From Allolobophora icterica (taxonomy: Eukaryota; Annelida; Clitellata; Crassiclitellata; Lumbricidae), in assembly GCA_963556255.1 (NCBI GenBank), contig OY744615.1, positions 23,573,191 to 23,637,190 of the forward strand: a stretch of 64,000 nt of DNA, written 5' to 3'. A model generated the notes under the pieces. It was not told the origin of the DNA. It ran no database searches and saw only the letters and a list, made by a program, of their open reading frames with translations. Below, piece after piece: positions 12,689-25,662 of the stretch (position 1 is its first letter; the number at the start of each line of letters is the position of its first letter). The position numbers were made by a program, and so were the translations under genes.

Positions 12689-13588
12689 AAGCATCCACGG
12701 GCAAGTCAATATCCACAAATCCTTGACAAATACTGCATCAAATTGATTGGTCTGTGCGTGCTCCTCAGCATTCAGAATGGTAATACGACGAGATTTGTTG
12801 AGGCGCGAATCGACGGACACTTCTCCGAGGCTGGAGGTCGAGCAAAGAGACGGAAAGGAAATAAGATAAACCAGTCGCCTGAAACACCAAACACGCACAA
12901 AATCAATGACAAACTCTCTCGGCAAATGTCCTAACACTTCAGGCGCTGCAAAAGTATGATGGCTGGGTGAAAGGAAATGACACCCAAACAGGGTATCACA
13001 GCCCAAGAAATTCTCAGTTCAATAGAAGCAGCTGGTTTATATAAATAGCCAGAAATATCTACCAAGTTTAATTCACACAAAATAATCTTATTTTAACAGG
13101 CTAAAATATATCAGTGATCAGTTCAGCATGTATTACATCTAGTATGCATATGAATCAGGTATCTAATGTCTATAACAGATAGTTACCTCAAGAACCTACC
13201 AGTTGCAACATCTTTATTTAAGTAATGCTAGATAAATTTTTTTTCAGATTTCCACAAATTTTCGTATTCTTTGTAGATTTTCCATGCAGCATACACTGCT
13301 GTCATTAGAATTTTCTATCACATGAGGTTTCCTGGAAACATGCATTCATCTTATGCACAGATATCAGCCAAATTGCATATATATAGTGTGTTAGTTTCAA
13401 TGCACTTGCACTTGTCAAATGAACAGAAACTACAGTAGAAACCTGTTTACATGGGTGAATCTGCTTAACATTCAGTAAATCTATGGCTCCCAACGACACC
13501 TTTTTAACACCCAAGACCTGTTAACACACGGTACTCGAACTTGCTGCAAAGCAGTCTGTATGAGCTGTACAGTCATTCGATTAGGGAC

Positions 13589-13636
13589 GCTAGTGGCAAC
13601 TAGCTTCAGCAGGGTTTAAAACCAGTTGCCACTAGC
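13589..13636. repeat. Perfect 13-bp inverted repeat (hairpin)
   Basis: GCTAGTGGCAACT (13589-13601) and AGTTGCCACTAGC (13624-13636) are exact reverse complements with a 22-base loop. They lie within a possible decayed DNA transposon whose outer repeats share AATCTGCTTAACA in opposite orientation (about 13460 and 13760). Confidence 0.6.
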
Positions 13637-14384
13637 AACTGTTGTCCGACCATCCACGTGGCTGTGCACAGACCGATACATGGTAAGTTTCTGTACCATG
13701 TGCTAACACGTCTTGCATGCTCAAAAGATGTCCCTGGGAGCTACAGTGTAACAACATGTTAAGCAGATTTTCATATAGATGGGCTGCACGTACTGGGTTT
13801 GCCCCGTATACTCCAGTTTAAATACTGGTATACAGTGATAGTGTACAATATGGTTAGAAATGTATTCAACAGATCAAAATACATTTAAAACTATGGAGTA
13901 ACTAGTTGGAATATAATATATTATGTTATGGTACTACACAGCTTATGGCCTGCAATGTAATATCATAATATAATAATAACAATTGGAGAATGAAAAAACA
14001 ACCTCTGGCAGTAAAACCAGAAGATCCCCCTCCCTCCCTCTCTCTCTGTCTGTCTGTCTGTCTTTCTCCATCTGTCTCTCCTCCATTAAGTTAGCATGGA
14101 GACCCATCACAAATCAGGAGCCTCTGGAAAACACTTAAGTCAGAAGCCTCTTACAAAAACAAATGGAGGGTGTATCTCACCAGGTCAAATCAGGCCGTGA
14201 CTGTGACGTATCTCAATTACCATTGCAAACGAGGTTACATATGTGCCTTCTACCAGCACAGCAACAGCAACAGCAGAGCAGCACAAAAATAGCACCTTAG
14301 CACAATGGTGGAATGTACACACAGCTGTGGCATCTACACAATACTTGCATTTAACCACATTAGCAACACCACGAGCTATCAAAT

Positions 14385-14452
14385 GTTGTGCTATGTAGTG
14401 TTAAAATGCCAGTGCTGATATATCAACACTGGCATCTTAGCACAATATAACA
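14385..14452. repeat. Imperfect hairpin around TGATATATCA
   Basis: ATGCCAGTGCTGAT and ATCAACACTGGCAT are near-perfect arms, extended outward by TTGTGCTA and TAGCACAA. It resembles a short palindromic MITE, with no clear target duplication. Confidence 0.5.
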
Positions 14453-14919
14453 CACAGAAAGAGACTTGTCAGCAAGGTAAGCATCGGTAATAGCTCCATT
14501 AACCATTATATAGGCATGGAGCACAATTACAGCTTGCACGATGCAGTAAATGTATTTTTAATGCATATTAAATCATGTAGTCATGTAGAGTTGTGCAGCT
14601 GATAGAATAAATAATTTACATACAAACAATACAATATCATCAGGAATCACAACAAAGTAGTAGAAAATCGAAGCAACATCTCTCCAGAACAATTCCAGCA
14701 TATCTCATCAAACACGTATTCGACTGCACAAAAACAGAGTAACCATAAACATTCACAACTTTTCTTACAAAGTCTGCTAGCCTCCATTTTCCCATTCCAC
14801 ACCATCAGGACGTGATCCAACTGGCTAGGTACCAGGATGATGCAAGGGGCACGTGCATCTTTAAACTGCCATCAGTATTCTACAAAAGTGACTCTTTACA
14901 AAAGCTTGGGAGTGCAATA

Positions 14920-15000
14920 CAGTGTAATGGTCAGAGTGCTGGAAGGTCAACCTATAGGTTGGGGGTTCAAATCTCACCTAAGGAAAACACTTTTTGAGAT
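14920..15000 (+). mobile_element. tRNA-derived SINE head
   Basis: A-box-like GTAATGGTCAGAGTGCTGG and B box GGTTCAAATCTC in tRNA spacing, followed by non-tRNA sequence. Retroposon rather than tRNA gene. Confidence 0.5.
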
Positions 15001-16039
15001 TTCTGCTCCACCCATGCCGCTTAGCCAACTCAGCTATGATAACTACACTGACCACCATATCCTATCGGTGGGAAGACAAGGCAGCAAGGCTAAGAAACCT
15101 GTAGGAAAGTGGTCCTTGTCCTGAACAGACACATGAAGAGACAAGAGGAGGCCAAAGCATGACATCACTTGTGGCGCATTCATGACTAGATAAGCTATAA
15201 TAGGTGATCATAAAGAATCAGTTGATATCATACATTGTATAATAAAGAACAGACTTACTTATATGAAGCAGAGATAACTAGGTAGATTAGTGATTGATAG
15301 CAACCATCGTAAAAATGATGGAATAAGCAATTTCAGCTGAGTTTCCCATTCAAGCATTAACTCTCCTCAACTAAGTCTTATTATACTTATATCCATGGAT
15401 TTGTTGGTTCAATTTTAGATTGGCTTTGCTATATAATTAGCTGAAAGGGTCAATGATGGCAACCATCAGCTCTGGTCATACAACTAAGGTGCCAGACCCA
15501 GCCTGTGACCATACAGCTTATTTCTTGGGCCACTCATCTACAAGGCTATCTGACCCAGGTCACAGCTGTAAGCTGTCCTATGTGCATGTCAGTATGCTGA
15601 TGCCATTCAGCTGTATTCACCTTATCATCAACTGATTAGGGAGCCAAATACTTCAGCAGTCATTGTAAAGCACAAGCATGGATGTTGCAAAATTGATTTC
15701 AGTTGAACCTAGCAAAAATGAAGAGAACCCAATGCACATGCCAGGCATGATCAAAGATAGATGAGAAAACACAAGGATTTGCCAAGTTACACAACTCATT
15801 ATCCATAACCTAGATGGTGAACAATCTTTGAATAACTATGCCAAATCATTTTGCAGGATCTACTTCTATCAGCTGCATCACACATAAGCCATACAGTGTG
15901 ACATGTCGTTAAACACTGCTGCAACTCCGACTCCCTTCACTCATTCTGCTGGCCTGCTTCATCCTAGCAGGCCAGCAGAAGTTTAAAATATGTCTGATCC
16001 AATCAATCCTCAACTGTGCTCCGTGAGTGGTGGCCAGCC

Positions 16040-16257
16040 AGCTAACATACACATGGGACACAGTAGCCAGTTGGTTAGGTGCTCACCTTTCAATGTGGAG
16101 AATACAGGTTTGAGCCTCCCAGAGATGGTTACTGCGTAGAGACCTTGAGCAAGTCTTTCACTCACAATTATTGTGCCACTCATTGTGCCATGGCACTCAG
16201 TGCCATCAATTTATGCTTAGTCATTAAACAGTGGCACTTAATCAATGCAAAATAAAA
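16040..16257 (+). mobile_element. tRNA-SINE ending in a (GAT)n tail
   Basis: A-box-like GTAGCCAGTTGGTTAGGTGC, B box GGTTTGAGCCTC, then the core ACCTTGAGCAAGTCTTTCAC, which is shared in diverged form with the SINE at 48598-48835 (ACCTTGGGCAAGTCGTTCAC). The body ends in an A-rich AAAATAAAAATG that runs directly into the giant GAT array, so the array may have grown from the SINE tail. Confidence 0.65.
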
Positions 16258-16697
<440 letters not shown>

Positions 16698-16699
16698 GA

Positions 16700-17480
16700 A
16701 CACTAAATACAGCTCATTCTAAGTACCTTACAAATGTGTTGTACCCTACGACAAGTGCATTTTAACACATTTTGCAACTGTATGCTGTACAGAGTCAAAG
16801 GCAACAGTAGGTAATTGCAGTGGGAGACTGTTCCAGGTGGACAGTCCAATGCAAGTATTAAACAGTGCAATACAGCCATGCGTCACTATTTAATTGCACC
16901 ACATGATTTTAAAATCATCACGATCGTAATTATGTACGGACTCCTAACAGCTTCTCGTGAATCGGTTAAATCAGACTCATAATCAGCATCACCACTACCG
17001 TCAAATAGTACAATAACCTGTCCATTGTTGTCATCGTCGTCACAGTATTTCAATTTTAATTAAAATATCACGGTACATATCATAACACTAAGGAATATAT
17101 TAACTTACAGAAAAATTGTATATACAATTCTGCAATAATCCTCCGATACAGAACGGTTCAAATTCAATACGAGCTGTAAGTCATACGAGCGCACCAGTAC
17201 GATGAAAACAAGTCCGATATCGTGGCAACTAAAACGATGTCAAAAACTAGATCAGCAAGAGGAATAAAGCCTGATTCAACTGCAAGCCAGAATTAATTCT
17301 CACTCTTGGCACATAGCGTCATTTTGCGGCTCTTAATCGACGACTTAATCTCGCACCTCTAAGTCTTTTCAGGGCAGCCATTGTCAAACTCAACAAGCAC
17401 ATCCAATCAAATGCTACTGGTTATGTAGCGCTATACTTCTTTGATATATTAAGTACATAAGTAGGAAAGTTTCAGATTTT
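16700..17480. other. Intergenic sequence, no recognised gene
   Basis: Unique sequence. A 20-codon minus-strand ATG frame near 17380 starting MAALKRLRGARLSRRLRAAK was seen, but nothing else supports it. Confidence 0.4.
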
Positions 17481-17499
17481 TATAGCAATTCCAATTGCG

Positions 17500-17907
17500 A
17501 TGAATGTTAAACTTTATTCATGCTCATTACGGAGTTTCAACTTTCTCAATTTACATCAAAATTGCCGCCGACTATACTACGAACTCACCAAAACCTCACC
17601 ACTTGCTATATCTCCGCAGGTCTTACACTCAAAACTGAAAACACTACTCTTTCACAAATCCTATCCCGATTCCTTCTCCTCTCCCTACCTCCCTCGCCGT
17701 TTAAACGCTAAGCACCACCCACCTTAGCCGTCTTTCTGTCTACCTGACTGACTCCTTTGGATCTTGACCTGGAACCGATTCGCCCCCGTCCCCACCGCCT
17801 ATCGATTTCGATTTGACTAAGCGCCTGTGAATAAGCTGGTTCCCGCGACTCAGCTTTTTGGGCGCTGTAGAAATCCGGAGATTACGATTACGATTACGAT
17901 TACGAAT
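17500..17907 (+). mobile_element. 5'-truncated LINE 3' end with (GATTAC)n tail
   Basis: The last codons of a non-LTR polyprotein (SKLKTLLFHKSYPDSFSSPY) are followed by a 3' UTR with TGTGAATAAGCTGGTTCCCG, GGGCGCTGTAGAAAT and a tail of tandem GATTAC units. The same UTR recurs at 44040-44365, 48490-48560 and, more diverged, 58440-58615, which defines a family. Confidence 0.7.
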
Positions 17908-18755
17908 TGGACAATGATCCCAGACGACACACTGCCAATGTCGTACAAGACTGGCGCAAACTTGTGTGCTAGCTTGGATCGTGCAAGGAGCAATATAATG
18001 TAACCCAAAGGCCTCATTAAATTAATTTGGTGGGTCGTGCATATCGAACTGGTAAGGAAAAAGGTCACGCTGAGCTGGAAAGCAATGACGGTCATAAGAA
18101 AACCGAGCTGCATCCGAAAATCAAAGCTGTGAATATCAGCATGTGCGCTCGGTCTAGGCACGCGCAGTTTAGGCCTATAACACGAACATAAAAGTCACTT
18201 AAATAGTGTTAAGACTGATAAATAGTCAGTTTCAGTGCCAGGTAAGAACTTTCAGTTTCAGTGTCAGGTAACACTGAGATTTCGTAACTTAAAACAGAGG
18301 TTTTCAAACTTTTTGGACCAGGGACCCCTATTAGGCATAGCTCGCGGACCCCCAGTATTTACAAAGCAAAATTTAGGCCCCTATAGATTCTTAAAATTTA
18401 ATAAAAAAAAATAACAGGCAGATAGACTATTTCCACACTACACGCTTGCTTGACGCTGAGGACTATTAAAATATAAAAAGTAACACTAAATAAATTGTAA
18501 TTAATTCCCTGCAATAACTATGGAACACAGTCACGGCCAAAAGCCAGTAATGTCAGCGAGAGGGATGTGCTTGCTTTGCTTTACAAAAATTGTCCGTAAT
18601 TGCTGTTAGTTTGGATAGGCCTACGCACTGTTTTCTTACGTTTCGGAAAGTTATCCATAATACAAACAGCAAAATTATATAGTTAGCATATAACAGCGAA
18701 CGTGAACGAAATAGGGATATGCTTTGCAAATCTCTGTATTATCGTTCATCTAAAG

Positions 18756-19596
18756 CAGGCATGGGCAACTTCTTTTAACAGAGGGCCGACCTAAGATTTT
18801 AAGGGCAGCTCAGGGGCCGCATGCTAATCGCGGGCTAATTTTTGCAGATTCATTTGCCCAAGAAAATAAGACAATATTAATTTTATTCAAACTAACTATT
18901 GCTATTATACCCGTTACTGCTAAATTTATGTTAAACTAAATGAAGATAATTTTTATGATGAAAATATAATTATCCTAATTACCTACTGTACAGTCCTACA
19001 CTAAAATAAAATACTAAATATGTTAAAAGTTTCTTCAGCTTAAAAATATATATATAAAACCGTTAGTGTACAATGTATCCATATGCTTGGTGTGCTATAT
19101 TTAATAATTAATGTGAAATCTGACACTTCTTGTCACGACACAATTTATCCAGCATGGTTGATTTTAAAAAAAAATTCATTAGAAAGATTGTCATTTGTTA
19201 GTCTGCATCTGCTTCTGTATTTTTTCAATTTCATCTTTGAGAAGAATTGTTCACAAATATCGGTGCTTGGAAACAGTGCAACCATTTTCAGGGCATGAAA
19301 TCTAAGTGAAGATGGCTTCCAAAGTTTCGAACCTACCCACTGTGTGGTATTGTTTCAGGCAGAAAGTAATTACATTGATGAATGAGTAGTGAACTAGTTG
19401 ACTAGACAAGAGGCCGGATTCTTAATAATTAAGAAACAGATGTTTTAATGTCGGCCTACGTACAGAGATTCAGAAATTCATGTATGGCCGGATAAAAGTG
19501 CCAGATACAATGCTAATATTAAAGACGTGTCAAGGGCCGGTTGAAAAGTCCCCGGGGGCCGGATCCGGCCCGCGGGCCGTATGTTGCCCACCCCTG
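18756..19596. mobile_element. hAT element B nested in element A
   Basis: 841 bp. The left end CAGGCATGGGCAACTT and right end TGTTGCCCACCCCTG are inverted repeats. The 8-bp duplication ATCTAAAG is exact on both sides (18748-18755 and 19597-19604). It contains GC-rich subterminal blocks (GGGCCGGATCCGGCCCGCGG) and a fossil hAT dimerisation domain on the minus strand. Confidence 0.92.
19145..19306 (-). pseudogene. hAT transposase C-terminal (hATC) fossil of element B
   Basis: The minus-strand frame LKMVALFPSTDICEQFFSKM, then KLKKYRSRCRLTNDNLSN, ends in a stop. It matches the hATC core (FgSTy.CEq.FS.Mk..Ksk.RsrLTdehL) of GTF2IRD2/ZBED5-like transposases. Only the last ~53 residues survive, so element B is non-autonomous. 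Confidence 0.8.
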
Positions 19597-20398
19597 ATCT
19601 AAAGGCTAAAACCAGGCGAATTCCACAAATTTCTAATTCTACAAGTCCAGAGTACACAATCCGGAAATAGACCAGCATATTGCCAATGAAGCCTTTACTG
19701 GAGGAACCACTAGAGTCCATTTTTGACATTTTTTAAAAGCTAACTACGTCTTGTAATACTTAATGCTGTAGACTATTAAAGCAAGTGTGTTTTTTCAGAA
19801 AACCCAAGTCAGTCCAGAGTTACAATTATAAGAAAATATAGGCTGGTAAAACTGGCGGCTTCAGGTCGACGGCACCAACGGCACGAACTTTTATTGAAAG
19901 AAATATATACTTTAAGGCCAAATGCACTGTTCAGAAGAAGTGACTAGTATATATTAAAGTTTCTTTATTGAAAGCACACGTAATATATGCCTATAATTCA
20001 TTATAAGTCGTTTTTCAATGTCAATAAAGAAAACTTGGATAGGATATGGACAACGGCACAATGGCAAGAAGCAAGGACTTTTTATAGAAAGGACTGGTAA
20101 CTGCCTATTTAACGCCTTTGGAAAAGTTATGGCGTCCGTAGAGTGTAGCGCCTCTAGCGGCAAATGCGTATAAAGTGTTTAATCGTTGAATAATTATTTC
20201 TTCGGCAATAAACAATTGCCTTTATATATCAAAGCATTATATTTAATGGGCGCTATATTGTCCATTACCATATATATGACATTTTAAATACACTTTAAAG
20301 CTAATTTCTAATTACTTTTGCAATGCACAAGCGTGCCGCATTGGACTGACACTGTCTTAAGAATTCTTTAAACATCGTATAATATAGTATTACCGCAT

Positions 20399-20505
20399 TT
20401 GTATAGCGCCCCTCACAGGTGAGGCCACTCTAAATCCCTGCCAAGTATTTGCGTATTTGTATAGCGCCCCTCACACGTGAGGCCACTGTAAATCCTTGCC
20501 AATGA
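20399..20505 (-). repeat. Two tandem copies of a LINE-type 3' end
   Basis: The phrase TTTGTATAGCGCCCCTCACA...GTGAGGCCACT.TAAATCC.TGCC occurs twice, 61-62 bp apart. It includes the short hairpin CCTCAC..GTGAGG. The same 3' end appears at 62998-63040 attached to LINE coding sequence. Confidence 0.7.
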
Positions 20506-20599
20506 CGAATGCAACCAAGCCATTAATGAAATCGATGAGAAATTTTTGTTCTAAGAAAGGTCATGTTTGGTTGTGTGTGCGTGTAGTTGTGCGTGTATG

Positions 20600-20690
20600 T
20601 GTTTTTGGAGGTGTGTGTGTGTGTGTTTGTTTTTCTTTATGCGTTTGTGTGTACGTATGTGTTTCTGTATGTTCTCCTCTTGTTTCCGTC
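20600..20690. repeat. Degenerate (GT)n tract
   Basis: Imperfect TGTG/TGTGCG run within the giant element. Confidence 0.7.
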
Positions 20691-20959
20691 ACTTGGGGAT
20701 TGTCCTCCATCCTCCATTTCCTTTACCATTCACTTTAGCCTTATATCAAAATATTGTTTTTATCATATACGCCAGCTTCTATTCATACGCAGGTGTCTTT
20801 CAGTCCATACTGTCACTACGCTGGTCCACGCTTCTATCTGCACTCAGATGCACTTCAGTAAGGCTTTGTACATTGGCCTTTCCTCCTCCAAATAAACCAA
20901 GCTTCAATCTATTCTTTATGCTTCTGCTCTGCTTATATATGTGACATTCCTGAATTTGC

Positions 20960-21392
20960 CCATATATCTGCTTTTATTCGTAACTCCCTCAACTGGCTCC
21001 CTGCCCAACAAATAATTCAGTTCAAAACCATCACCCTCATGAGCAACTGCCTCACTGGTTCCGCTCCGTCTTACCCTATGAATTTCTTAATCCCTTTTGC
21101 TTCCTTGCCTGAGAGAGCTTCCTTGCTATCCTCAGCCCTTGGCCTTTTGGTTTTTCCACGTATGCACTCTTCCACCACCCAATGTGGAGGCCCAATGCTT
21201 TGCCTATTTGTGTCCTTCAGCCTCTAACAGTCTTCCCCATGCCCTCCGCCAATAGCTTCTTTCCCTCTCTCCTTTTCACTTCCATACTTGAAAACTTTAG
21301 TTTTTGCCGGTGCTTGTATTGATGCAAGTCTAGAGCGCCGCTTATCTGAGTGGCGCTATATAAATATTCGATTACAATTGCAATTACAATTA
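20960..21392 (+). pseudogene. 5'-truncated LINE, C-terminal end plus 3' tail
   Basis: The plus-strand frame NWLPAQQIIQFKTITLMSNC, then LTGSAPSYPMNFLIP, parallels the HWLPIAQRISYR..ALVSRCLLGCAPSYL segment of the intact LINE at 50336-53407. It ends in GGCGCTATATAAAT plus ATTCGATTACAATTGCAATT. Frames are broken. It inserted in the giant element or an ancestor of it. Confidence 0.7.
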
Positions 21393-21399
21393 TGTACGG

Positions 21400-23120
21400 T
21401 TGTGTACAATTTCATTACTGTTACAGTTCGAATGGCAAGTATCCAGACGTGTCATCCGGGGGTAGGCCTAATATGCCAGTCTTTTCTTTTATAAACTCTT
21501 TTTTTAGTGTTATATAGAAGCTTTGCTAAATGAATGTATTAATCCGTGTTAGGTGTTAAGAGCAAGACTAAGACTTTTTGTTTTAAATGCAAAACCAATA
21601 CTGTTATACACTAACTCAACTGCACTGCAAACCAAGACCGATGTATAGGTCTACTTAGGCCTACAGCACAACAAGACTAGTATCAATATGTTATAATCTA
21701 CACAAGGCTTCTTTATTAAAGTTTATTAAAACTGTTACTTATCATTTATAGGAATTTTTTAGGTGAAAAGTAAAGCAAACACAACGCAGGTATTTTCATT
21801 TTCCAATACAATTAATGTCATATAGGCCTACTAATGACGCGCAGGTATGCCTATACCTAGTTCTATAATAGCCTACAGCGTTGCAATGTCCTACGCTGAT
21901 TTTCGAAATGTAGTTTACTTAATTTACATTAAATTGAAGCAATATCTATAAAATTATGATATACCTTTCTTATTTATTTGTAAAGCGAAAGACATATAAT
22001 TCTGTATTCTTCTTCCTATAATTAGCAGCCTACAATTAACCGTTTCATATGAAAACAGCATAGCTTTTGTTAATTTGTTTACCTGTGTAGAGGCGCTTAT
22101 ACACCCTCAGCGCTATAATTGTGTCGCCACTATCTCAGCCTTACAGCCGAGTTACACATTATTCTCATGAGTAACCATTCCTTTTAATATACATTCCTTG
22201 TGCACCATGTGAACTCTGCAATATATGATGCTTAAAAGCCCTTCATATATTACCTAGGCCTACGCAGTGACTTTCTAATACATATATCTGTTTCTTTACG
22301 CTATTTTTTTACTTACTTATGAATGACACAGTGTTATCCAATATCACCTACTAATTGGCCAGTCCAAGCCTCTACAGGAAGATCAATAAAGAAAACGACA
22401 TATCGGATTGGTGCATAGCGTATCTTCAAAAACTTTACCACTTATAACAGTACACACTTCATTGCAGAAACATTGGTGAAAAGGGCATTTTACACGTACG
22501 CCTATAAGCCAAAGGTTATTTATTAATATAATTACTTACTTTATAATATAGTATGTATTACTTATGAACTGTATTAGACACTTTGCCGAAATGACAAGAT
22601 ATAGGCCTACAATAGCCTGCCAAGTTACTAGGTTGACTGCTTATAATAGGGGACGCGTTTTATACAGGAAGACCAATAAAGAACTGTATTGGAACTGCTG
22701 TAGAAGATCTGACATGTCTGGAAATGGATATGACGGTGAATGATGCTCTTGAAGTTGCGCAGAACATGGAATAATGGATGAACTGCTTTGCCCTATGTGC
22801 ATTTGTGCACTGTATTGACAAAGTACTAAGTAAATGAAGTATTATTTATTTCTGAATGTAATTTAATGTGAACACTTTGTGAAATGAAATTTTTATTTCC
22901 ATATATGATTATGAATGAAAATACTCTAAGCAATAACAATAACTCTACTGCTTATAGTATTTTAATTCATAGTCATCTATGGAAATAACTTAACCTTTAT
23001 TATATGTTATGCTTTCACAAGGAATACTTACACTACCGTTACAGAAATGTTTCATAAATGACCTAAGGTATTTCATTTCATGTCATTCAATAAAGCACAG
23101 GTGAAAGGTTATGAAAGTAA
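21400..23120. other. AT-rich interior of the giant element
   Basis: No recognised gene. The motif AGGAAGA(T/C)CAATAAAGAA occurs twice (about 22377 and 22667). Confidence 0.4.
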
Positions 23121-23129
23121 AATTTTTTA

Positions 23130-24235
23130 TGTACTTGATATGTAACAAGTCGAACACACAACATTGCACAACTCAACATATACCTAACCAATACTAATAT
23201 TGCATTTTACAAATAGCGCAAAGTTCAAACTATCTTCCTATCTTTCTCTCCTACTATCTCTGCTCCCATATGCCCAAAAGAAAAGAAAGAAATTCAAATA
23301 TTTGCTCTGTATACCTCTCTTCTGACCTCTTTCAAAGTATCTCTCTATCTGGCTGGCCTACTGTCTCTCAATAGGCCTACTACCTTTGAAGAAATGTTTC
23401 ATAAATGACCTAAACAATATCACTGACCAATACCAATATTGCATTGTCAATATAGCGCAAGCATTACTCCGTCGCTTTATATAACTGTCTTCTCACGTCT
23501 TTCAAACTATCTGTCTATCTCTCAGACCTACTATCTCTCAACACTAGCGTTAAAGAAATTTTTCAGAAACCACGTAAACACCCAACTTTGCTAAATTCAA
23601 CATATACCTTAAAAAAAACCAATATTGCATTGTCAATATAGCGCAAGCGTTACTTATTCGCTCTTTCAAACTTAAACCTATCTCTGTATCATTATCTTTC
23701 TCCTACTATCTCGGCAGCCATTTGCCCAAAAAAAACAAAGACAGTTAAACACACTACTGCATCACTAGTTCACAACTCTACATATTCCTCAACAATACCA
23801 ATATTGCATTGTCAAACTTCAAACTATCTCTGTATCATTTTCAGTGTCCTACTATTTCTGCACCCATTTGGCAAAAAACAAAAACAAAGACAGTTAAACG
23901 CCCTACTGCATTAGTACTTCACAACTGTAAATATACCTCACCAAGAACAATATTGCATTGTCAAAATAGCGCACGCTTCACTTAGTCGCTATTTAAAAGT
24001 TCAAACTATCTCTGTATCATTCTCTGTCTCCTACTAAGTGGGCAGCCATTTGCCCAAAAACAAACAAAGACAGTTAAACACACTACTGCATGACTATTTC
24101 TTAACTCTACATATATGTCGGCAATACCAATGTTTCATTGTCAATGTAGCGCAAGCTTTACTTATAATATTCGCTCTTGCAAAGTGCAAACTATCTCTAT
24201 ATCATTCTCTCCTACTATTTCTCAACTAACATGCA
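23130..24235. repeat. Diverged tandem repeats, period about 140-190 bp
   Basis: At least six degenerate copies sharing CAATATTGCATTGTCAA, TATAGCGCAAGC, CAAACTATCTCTGTATCATT and TTTGCCCAAAAA, in the same order and orientation. They are older and much more diverged than the satellite further right. Confidence 0.7.
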
Positions 24236-24486
24236 CACAAACCAAAGTGGAAAGTCAAATACACAACGCACGAGAATTGCACCATTTCTTCGTGTTCAAT
24301 TACAACCTGTTCTTCCTATACATTTCCTCAGCCTCCTGCCTTGTCACTTCCCTCATTTCTTGTATTGCAAAGACAATAACCTAAAACCAACATACAAAAC
24401 AGTTCAACATGTACATATTGCTTAACAATTAATCTTAAATAACATATATTCCATTATATTTTTAACTAATTATAATTGTTACTAGA

Positions 24487-24574
24487 TGTTTGCCCGTCCT
24501 AAGACGGTAGGCCCTATACTAATTGTTTCTATAGGGCCTATAGAAACAATTTGTTTGCCCGTCCTAATACGGTA
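24487..24574. repeat. Palindrome flanked by direct repeats
   Basis: AATTGTTTCTATA-GGGCC-TATAGAAACAATT is a perfect 13-bp-arm palindrome, flanked by two direct copies of TGTTTGCCCGTCCTAA.ACGG (24487 and 24552). Confidence 0.65.
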
Positions 24575-25593
24575 TTTCAATAGATTTAGAAGGGGCTCCT
24601 ATGTGTCGTTACCCAGGCTACGTAGAGAATTAAACTGATAGCCTACACTAACATCGCAGGCAATAATCGCAGGTTACGCAATATACTAAACGCTAAATAC
24701 TCATAATTTCGTTAAGAATTTCGTTGACAGACAATTGTAACCCAACATTCATTTACTTTGCACAAAATCTTCAGTGAAATATGAAACCGGAAGGACTTCC
24801 TTGAAATACTACATGAACCTAGCATACTTCACATGTTACATTATGTGTGTTTCTGTCTTACACTTCCTTCAAATCATCTTATAAAAAATACAGTTATCTT
24901 TCCCTCTTTATTCCTGGTCTTTCCCTTCCACAAAATCACTTACTCACGTACACAACATTCATTTCTATTAGTAACATAATTAGAATATTAGAATATTTCT
25001 AGTAGTTATATAATGTACTGTTAGTAACATAATTACTTGTAGTACTAACGTCATTATAAAATTTCATCCATTTCTAGTACTAACATAATTGGAAAAAACA
25101 TATAAAAGCCATACATTCATCTTCTCTTCATTATATGAATTGCCATATTCACCTATCAGTCATCTTTCCTTCAGCTGCTGTTACAACGACATTCACTAAA
25201 CAGCAATCGTCATCACCTTCTTCAGCTACTTTGTTATGCCATTCGTCTGAACGAGTCTGTATTTACATATGAAATTCAATTTCTTTGACACATTTCATTA
25301 ATCTTTCAATCACAGTCTGAAACTATCCGTTACGTAACGAAACCATATATAACTTTTCATAATAGCCTAGCAGTATGGCATCTGTTTATACAATTACCCA
25401 CATACAGTGTAATGCAACTTTTAACTTTTAACTTTACATATTGCAATTTAATTGAACTACATTGTAATGAATTCCATTTGTTCCATGCACATACCAGTCT
25501 CTATACATTCGTTCTTACCTCACCTTCAAATACCTTATTCTTTGTATATTAATTACTACAATAAACGACATTCTCCTTGGTATTTTCGTTTAC

Positions 25594-25662
25594 CGATGAT
25601 CCTGGAAGGCCGTCACGTGTAATGCACTTGTCCACTGGTCCTTCAACGTCGTCACTATGAAT
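25594..25662 (-). CDS. Repeat exon 3 of the cargo gene
   Basis: 69 bp, acceptor GTCCAG, donor GTAAACG, phase 0-0. Encodes IHSDDVEGPVDKCITRDGLP then GSS. Confidence 0.6.

Larger units (their letters stand above)
12245..16030. other. Upstream/intergenic stretch left of the microsatellite
   Basis: No supported gene. It holds the X-box-like sites, two hairpins (13589-13636 and about 14385-14452), a pyrimidine-rich CCCTCCCTCTCTCTGTCTGT tract near 14028-14080 and a tRNA-like SINE (about 14920-15000). Confidence 0.45.

Noticed and set aside
12590..13006. 138-codon minus-strand frame upstream of the LRR gene
   Set aside because: No recognisable domain; it spans the X-box region and is probably promoter or 5' UTR.
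13433..13800. Tigger/pogo-like transposon (TACAGTAGAAACCTG start)
   Set aside because: The matching right terminus and TA duplication could not be found; only short inner inverted pieces remain.
17330..17390. 20-codon ATG frame rich in Arg
   Set aside because: Too short, with no homology or context to support a gene.
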